Assembly (NCBI GenBank): GCA_027886925.1
Contig: JAPCJN010000063.1
Location: forward strand, 1 to 9,275
DNA length: 9,275 nucleotides
Source: Nitrososphaerota archaeon
Lineage (GTDB): Archaea; Thermoproteota; Nitrososphaeria; Nitrososphaerales; UBA183
Direction of reading: 5' to 3'
Below are positions 5,588 to 9,275 of the stretch, in pieces. Positions within the stretch are counted from its first letter, which is position 1. Each line of letters begins with the position of its first letter. Made by a program: the position numbers and the translations under genes. Under the pieces are notes generated by a model, which was not told the DNA's origin, searched no databases, and saw only the letters and a program-made list of their open reading frames with translations.

Positions 5588-5611
5588 GGAGGCGACCTCC
5601 CCCAAAAATTT
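5588..5611 (+). terminator. Possible weak terminator after the TRAM gene
   Basis: GGAGG-CGA-CCTCC (5588-5600) can form a small perfect hairpin and is followed by CCC, AAAAA and a short T stretch. It lies about 45 bases after the TRAM stop and before the RNase HI promoter. The T-run is short, so support is weak. Confidence 0.2.
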
Positions 5612-5640
5612 CTAGATAACTCTCCTTCGTGCCCGACTGG

Positions 5641-5647
5641 TTATATC
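5641..5647 (+). promoter_or_regulatory. TATA box for the RNase HI gene
   Basis: TTATATC stands 25-31 bases before the TTG at 5672, the same geometry as for the 155-aa gene. No other in-frame start codon or SD exists nearby, so a leaderless message starting on TTG is the simplest reading. Confidence 0.6.
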
Positions 5648-5671
5648 GCGTCGTTTCCGGATGCGTGTCGA

Positions 5672-6112
5672 TTGATCGAGGTATTTACCGACGGTCTTGC
5701 TGAACCTACAAATCCAGGGATTGGGACGTATGGGTTCGCCATCTACAGGGATGGCAAGCGTCTAGATACAGGCCATGGGTTCGCCGGGGACCCTGTCAGC
5801 AACAACTACGCCGAGTATGAAGGCCTCGTCATGGCGCTGAAGCGCATAAAGAGGTCGCAAGGGGACGGCGCAGAGGAGATAACCGTCTATTCGGATTCGA
5901 AGCTCCTGGTCAACCAGATGAACGGGGACTGGAAGTTCAAGAAGGGAGGATATGTGGAGAAGCTGCTGGAGGCACGGAAGCTGGCACTCGGATTCTCGAA
6001 TCTTAAATTCAAGTGGATACCTCGGGAGCAGAACTCCGAAGCGGACGAGCTCTCCAGGATCGCGTATGCGGAAGCGACGAACCGCAAAAGACGGGTCGAA
6101 CCGGAATATTGA
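5672..6112 (+). CDS. rnhA: Ribonuclease HI, archaeal type
   Basis: A 146-aa enzyme that cuts the RNA strand of RNA-DNA hybrids, for primer and R-loop removal. All four acidic active-site residues are visible: D7 (EVFTDGLAEP), E48 (SNNYAEYEG), D75 (VYSDSKL) and D125 (NSEADELSR). The opening D-G-x-x-E-P-x-N-P-G and the WIPREQN stretch before the last Asp fit the archaeal/short type I form related to Sulfolobus RNase HI. There is no N-terminal hybrid-binding domain. The basic tail (NRKRRVEPEY) may contact nucleic acid. Translation starts at TTG; the sequence begins IEVFTDG, leaving no room for a later start. It stands between the TRAM gene and the aldolase and has its own promoter. Archaea often also have RNase HII, which would lie elsewhere. 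Confidence 0.92.
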   Translation: MIEVFTDGLAEPTNPGIGTYGFAIYRDGKRLDTGHGFAGDPVSNNYAEYEGLVMALKRIKRSQGDGAEEITVYSDSKLLVNQMNGDWKFKKGGYVEKLLEARKLALGFSNLKFKWIPREQNSEADELSRIAYAEATNRKRRVEPEY

Positions 6113-6125
6113 GCAAACCCAAAAG

Positions 6126-6131
6126 ATATAT
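6126..6131 (+). promoter_or_regulatory. TATA box for the LsrF-like aldolase gene
   Basis: ATATAT within AAAAGATATATCC lies 35-40 bases before the ATG at 6166. The transcript would start near 6155 and carry a leader of roughly ten bases without an SD. Confidence 0.5.
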
Positions 6132-6165
6132 CCAGTGAACCGGTTCGTTCGGGACTAGAACTACC

Positions 6166-7005
6166 ATGGACTACGGCTTGAAGAACAGACTCGCTCGAAT
6201 GATCAAACCGTCTACCGGCCATTCCGTGATGCTCGCCTGCGACCACGGCTACTTCATGGGCCCGACGCGGCGGCTGGAGAACCCCCGAAAGACAATCTCG
6301 CCCCTCGTCCCATATGCCGACGTGATCTCAGTCACGCGGGGCGTGCTGCGCACTTCAATCGACCCTGCTTGGGACGTCCCCATACTCCTGAGAGTCTCGG
6401 GCGGGACGAGCATCTTGAAGGAAGACCTGAGCGACGAAGGCATCACGACCTCGATGAGGGATGCGGTAAGACTGAACGCGGCGGCTGTCTCGATCTCGAT
6501 ATTCGTCGGGGCGCCTCATGAGAGGGAGACGCTTCTAAACCTCGCGAAGCTGGTCGACGAAGGAGAGGACTTGGGGATGCCCGTGATGGCGATCACTGCT
6601 GTGGGGAAGGAGTTGGAGAAGAGGGACGACCGCTACCTTGCCTTGGCGTGCAGGATCGCGGCTGAGATAGGGGCCCACGTCGTCAAGACCTACTACTGCG
6701 AAGGATTCACCAGGGTCGTCGAGGGCTGTCCGGTCCCTCTCGTGGTGGCCGGAGGACCCAAGCTCAACACCGAGACCGACGTGTTCCAGCTCGCTCACAG
6801 GGCGATGCAAGAGGGGGCGATCGGCGTCGACATGGGGCGGAACATATGGCAGAACGACAACCCCGTCGCCATGATCCAGGCCATCCGCGCGATAGTGCAC
6901 GAGGGAGCGACGGTGAAGGAGGCGCTGGACGTCTTCAACAGCCCAGCTGCGAAGGCAGGAGCGCCGCGAGTCCCCGTGGCGAAGCCGCAGCAGCGCTCGA
7001 GATAG
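6166..7005 (+). CDS. Class I (Schiff-base) aldolase/thiolase of the LsrF/FbaB group
   Basis: A 279-aa TIM-barrel enzyme of the DeoC/FbaB/LacD superfamily. It resembles bacterial LsrF (3-hydroxy-5-phosphonooxypentane-2,4-dione thiolase of AI-2 breakdown) more than archaeal fructose-bisphosphate aldolase. Shared blocks include SVMLACDHGYFMGP (20-33), SVTRGVLR (55-62), SMRDAVRLNAAAV (96-108), the Schiff-base lysine in VVKTYYCEGF (K174), EGCPVPLVVAGG (186-197) and GVDMGRNIWQ (220-229). The last block and the preceding Gly-Gly form the phosphate site. The N-terminus is shorter than that of E. coli LsrF, and the C-terminal 20 residues (Ala/Pro/Lys/Arg) are extra and probably disordered. No LsrK, LsrG or transporter gene is nearby, so AI-2 degradation should not be assumed; another phosphorylated ketose is possible. 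It is followed in the same direction by a Gfo/Idh/MocA oxidoreductase after 118 bases. Family very sure, substrate not. Confidence 0.87.
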   Translation: MDYGLKNRLARMIKPSTGHSVMLACDHGYFMGPTRRLENPRKTISPLVPYADVISVTRGVLRTSIDPAWDVPILLRVSGGTSILKEDLSDEGITTSMRDAVRLNAAAVSISIFVGAPHERETLLNLAKLVDEGEDLGMPVMAITAVGKELEKRDDRYLALACRIAAEIGAHVVKTYYCEGFTRVVEGCPVPLVVAGGPKLNTETDVFQLAHRAMQEGAIGVDMGRNIWQNDNPVAMIQAIRAIVHEGATVKEALDVFNSPAAKAGAPRVPVAKPQQRSR

Positions 7006-7091
7006 ATGCAGGGCAGGTCAGATAGGCAGAAAGGCTGTTAGCGGGTCCAGCGACAGGAAGACCCATCGTAGCTAGAGCAAAAGCGCAATCA

Positions 7092-7098
7092 TTTTTAG
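7092..7098 (+). promoter_or_regulatory. TATA-like/T-run element before the oxidoreductase gene
   Basis: TTTTTAG lies 26-32 bases before the GTG at 7124. It may act as the promoter of this gene, as the U-run terminator of the aldolase, or both. An SD-like AGGAG (7111-7115) lies eight bases before the GTG, so the leader need not be absent. Confidence 0.35.
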
Positions 7099-7123
7099 CA
7101 GTGAGGGATAAGGAGAACCAGCC

Positions 7124-8152
7124 GTGGCGACTCAGGCTAACAACGACAATAACAGCAGTAGCAGCAAACAGGTCGGGGTCGGCATCATCGGCGCGGGCAG
7201 GATGGGGAGGATCCACGCCTTCAACATAAAGTCCGTCCCGAACGCGAAGCTGGTCGCCGTCTCGGACGTAGCGGAAGACGTCGCTAGAAGGTTGGCCTCG
7301 GAGCACGGCGTGACGAGCATTTTCACCGACTACCTCAGGTTGGTGGAAAACAGGGACGTTCAGGCCGTCGTCATAGCGACACCCACCTCGCAGAAGCCGC
7401 AGATAGTCAAGGCGACCTGCGAAGTCGGGAAGCATATATTCTGCGAGGGGCCGGTCGCGCCGACGTTCCACGACGCGGAGCAGGTCCTAAAGTCGAGCCA
7501 AAAATCGCCCGCGAAGTTCCAGGTCGGGCACCAGAGGAGGTTCGATGGCTCCCATGTCAGGACCAAGGAGGCGATCGACTCCGGCAGGATCGGCACCACC
7601 GTCCTCGTAAAGTCGAACACCCGCGACCCTTCGCCGGACCCAGCGAAGTGGCCTGACGTCAAGGCGAGCGGCGGCATCTTCTTTGACATGTGCAGCCACG
7701 ACTACGACGCCGTGAGGTGGCTGTGCGGGAGCGAGGTGAGCAGGGTGATGGCCGATGGGTCTCAGCGCTCGCAGGCCGACCAGCACACGGCGATAACGAA
7801 CCTGTACCTGGCGAACGGGGTAGTGGCCCAGGTCGATGCCAGCAGGATGGTCAACTACGGCTATGATGCGAGGGTCGAAGTGGTCGGAACCAAGGCCACG
7901 GTCTTCACGAGGCCGGACGCCGCGGACGACCTCAGGATTCTCAGCGGACCTCAGGAGTCGATCGGAGTCTACGGCGGATACGCCGACCGGTTCAAAGAGG
8001 CATACAGGCTGGAGATGGAGTCGTTCATAGACTCGATAGCACAGGACAGAGACACCGCCGTGACCGCATTCGACGGGAAGGCAGCCGTCGAAATAGCCGC
8101 GGCCGCGAAAAAGTCGATGCAGGACGGCAAGGTGGTGAACCTGCCCCTGTGA
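7124..8152 (+). CDS. Gfo/Idh/MocA-family oxidoreductase (inositol dehydrogenase-like)
   Basis: A 342-aa NAD(P)-dependent oxidoreductase of the family acting on inositols and sugars. Residues 17-28 (VGVGIIGAGRMG) are the Rossmann Gly-rich loop. VVIATPTSQ (82-90) is the usual strand-4 nucleotide contact. KASGGIFFDMCSHDYDAVRW (180-199) contains the catalytic D188 and H192 in the D-x-x-x-H-D pattern of IolG-type enzymes. The usual E-K-P motif reads E108-G109-P110, so the catalytic lysine is absent (codon GGG). The first 14 residues are Asn/Ser-rich and disordered-looking. No later in-frame start precedes the Rossmann fold, so GTG at 7124 stands, with AGGAG eight bases upstream. It follows the LsrF-like aldolase and converges on the aminotransferase with six bases between stops. 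Substrate unknown; the missing lysine could mean altered chemistry. Confidence 0.88.
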   Translation: MATQANNDNNSSSSKQVGVGIIGAGRMGRIHAFNIKSVPNAKLVAVSDVAEDVARRLASEHGVTSIFTDYLRLVENRDVQAVVIATPTSQKPQIVKATCEVGKHIFCEGPVAPTFHDAEQVLKSSQKSPAKFQVGHQRRFDGSHVRTKEAIDSGRIGTTVLVKSNTRDPSPDPAKWPDVKASGGIFFDMCSHDYDAVRWLCGSEVSRVMADGSQRSQADQHTAITNLYLANGVVAQVDASRMVNYGYDARVEVVGTKATVFTRPDAADDLRILSGPQESIGVYGGYADRFKEAYRLEMESFIDSIAQDRDTAVTAFDGKAAVEIAAAAKKSMQDGKVVNLPL

Positions 8153-8158
8153 TCGCGG

Positions 8159-9275
8159 TCAGGCGTTCGCCTTCGGTACTGCGTCCGACAGGGCCGCGAG
8201 AGTCCTCGATATGGCTTCGGGGGTAGCCGACGTCCCCATGTGCCCGATCCGGATTATCTTGCCGGCGAGGGCCTCCAGGCCGTCGGCTATCATGATGCCG
8301 TGTTTCTCGATGAGCGTCCCCCTGATTTTGGCGGAAGCGCCCGGGCGCACCTTTGCTACGGTCACCGTGTTCGAATAGAATCGGCTGTCTGTGAGAAGGT
8401 CGAGCCCGAGGCCTTTGATCCCCTCCCTCATCGCACGGGCGGCCGCCTCGTGCCTTTTGTAGCGGTTCTGCAGCCCCTCTTTCAGGGCCAGGTCGACGGC
8501 CTTTCGCAACGCGACTATCACCGAGGTCGGCATCGAAGACGGATAGGGGTGGCCCCAGGAGCTGTCGTTCTCTATCGACCTGCGCCAGTTGTTCAGGTCA
8601 AGGAAGAGGTTGTGGATGCGGCTTTTATTCTCCTTCGCGGCCGCCCAAGCGGCATCCCCTATCATCACGGGCTGCGCTCCGAAAACGCCTCCGAGCGCCT
8701 TGCTCGCGTAACCTAGGGCGTAGTCGATGCCCCACTCGTCAGCCTTGACTTCCATGCCTCCGAACGTCGAGATGGCGTCCAACACCGTGAGGACGCCTCT
8801 CTTTCTGCAGACCCTGAAGATGTCGGCTGGGCCCGTGGCGGACCCAGTCGAGGTCTCGGTGTGGACCAAGAACAACGCGGTTCCGGCGACGTCACGGCCT
8901 GCCCCGTCGAGGGCTTCCGCGACCTCCTCCGCGGTCGGACCGTAGCCGGGCTTGGACTTTATGATGTGAGCCTTCCCCCCTACCGCCTTGATCATCTGGG
9001 GTATCATCCCTGAGAACACACCGTTGACGCAGACGAACCCGCTCCCTCCCCGCCCGACCAGGTTGACCACCGCGGTCTCGACGGCGACCTGGCCTGGGAC
9101 GGGCATCAGGATGACGTCGTTCCTCGTCGTCCCGAACACGCTTCGGAGCTTCTTGGTCGCGTCGTCGTAGACGGGCTTCCACAACTTGCCGTAGTGGGGC
9201 AGCACAGGCTCCGCTAGAGCCTGGAGCACCTCCGGCTCAGGTTGACTGGGGCCTGGGATCATCATCAGCAACTTC
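8159..9275 (-). CDS. Class V aminotransferase, alanine/serine-glyoxylate (pyruvate) type, open at right edge
   Basis: A PLP enzyme of about 370 aa transferring the amino group of alanine or serine to glyoxylate or pyruvate. Seen, counting from the TTG at 9271: IPGPSQPEPEVLQAL (5-19, the usual I-P-G-P-x-x-x-x-x-x-V opening), VHTETSTG (136-143), LDAISTFGGMEVKADEWGID (164-183), the PLP lysine K191 in YASKALGG, and a C-terminal IRIGHMG (R-x-G-x-x-G) that binds substrate carboxylate. The fold is complete. The frame is still open at the edge: candidate starts are TTG 9271, ATG 9265 or ATG 9262, but homologues usually have a few residues before L-M-I-P-G-P, so the true start may lie beyond the window. 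It is convergent with the oxidoreductase (six bases between stop codons). Amino-group partners cannot be fixed from sequence; phosphoserine, aspartate or 2-aminoethylphosphonate relatives exist. Confidence 0.9.
   Translation of the reverse strand, partial: KLLMMIPGPSQPEPEVLQALAEPVLPHYGKLWKPVYDDATKKLRSVFGTTRNDVILMPVPGQVAVETAVVNLVGRGGSGFVCVNGVFSGMIPQMIKAVGGKAHIIKSKPGYGPTAEEVAEALDGAGRDVAGTALFLVHTETSTGSATGPADIFRVCRKRGVLTVLDAISTFGGMEVKADEWGIDYALGYASKALGGVFGAQPVMIGDAAWAAAKENKSRIHNLFLDLNNWRRSIENDSSWGHPYPSSMPTSVIVALRKAVDLALKEGLQNRYKRHEAAARAMREGIKGLGLDLLTDSRFYSNTVTVAKVRPGASAKIRGTLIEKHGIMIADGLEALAGKIIRIGHMGTSATPEAISRTLAALSDAVPKANA

Noticed and set aside
5132..5605. 157-aa minus-strand ORF opposite the TRAM gene
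   Set aside because: A mirror of the GC-rich TRAM coding frame, with Pro/Ser-rich composition; the plus-strand TRAM domain is certain.

Overview
The window looks like chromosome from a GC-rich archaeon, most likely a non-ammonia-oxidising, heterotrophic thaumarchaeon (Nitrososphaeria). The support is an archaeal TRAM-domain protein with an RGG-type head, an archaeal-type RNase HI, and archaeal TATA boxes. Several of these boxes sit about 25-31 bases before a start codon, as expected for leaderless transcripts. There is also a secreted PQQ-type quinoprotein; known heterotrophic thaumarchaeal lineages carry many such enzymes. The lineage is inferred, because no rRNA or other marker gene is present.

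Left part (1-2697, leftward): a secreted PQQ-dependent dehydrogenase whose C-terminus runs off the window, preceded by heme O synthase (ctaB). Together they suggest oxidation of an alcohol or sugar outside the membrane, with electrons passing to an aerobic chain that ends in a heme-copper oxidase. The quinoprotein carries an Asp-x-Asp motif like that of lanthanide-dependent XoxF enzymes.

Middle part (2698-5083): a 0.6-kb stretch with no convincing gene, except for two tiny overlapping ORFs that may be real. Then come small leftward genes of uncertain function: a DUF3303/GYD-like ferredoxin-fold protein, a 114-aa hypothetical possibly coupled to a 66-aa ORF, and a 155-aa helical hypothetical. 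The last is divergent from the TRAM gene.

Right part (5184-9275): the rightward TRAM protein, RNase HI, a class I aldolase very close to LsrF, and a Gfo/Idh/MocA oxidoreductase lacking the usual catalytic lysine. Convergent with these, six bases away, is a class V (alanine/serine-glyoxylate type) aminotransferase that is open at the right edge. The last three genes suggest small-molecule or sugar carbon metabolism, but their substrates cannot be read from sequence.

I saw no tRNA, rRNA, CRISPR array, insertion sequence or phage gene.
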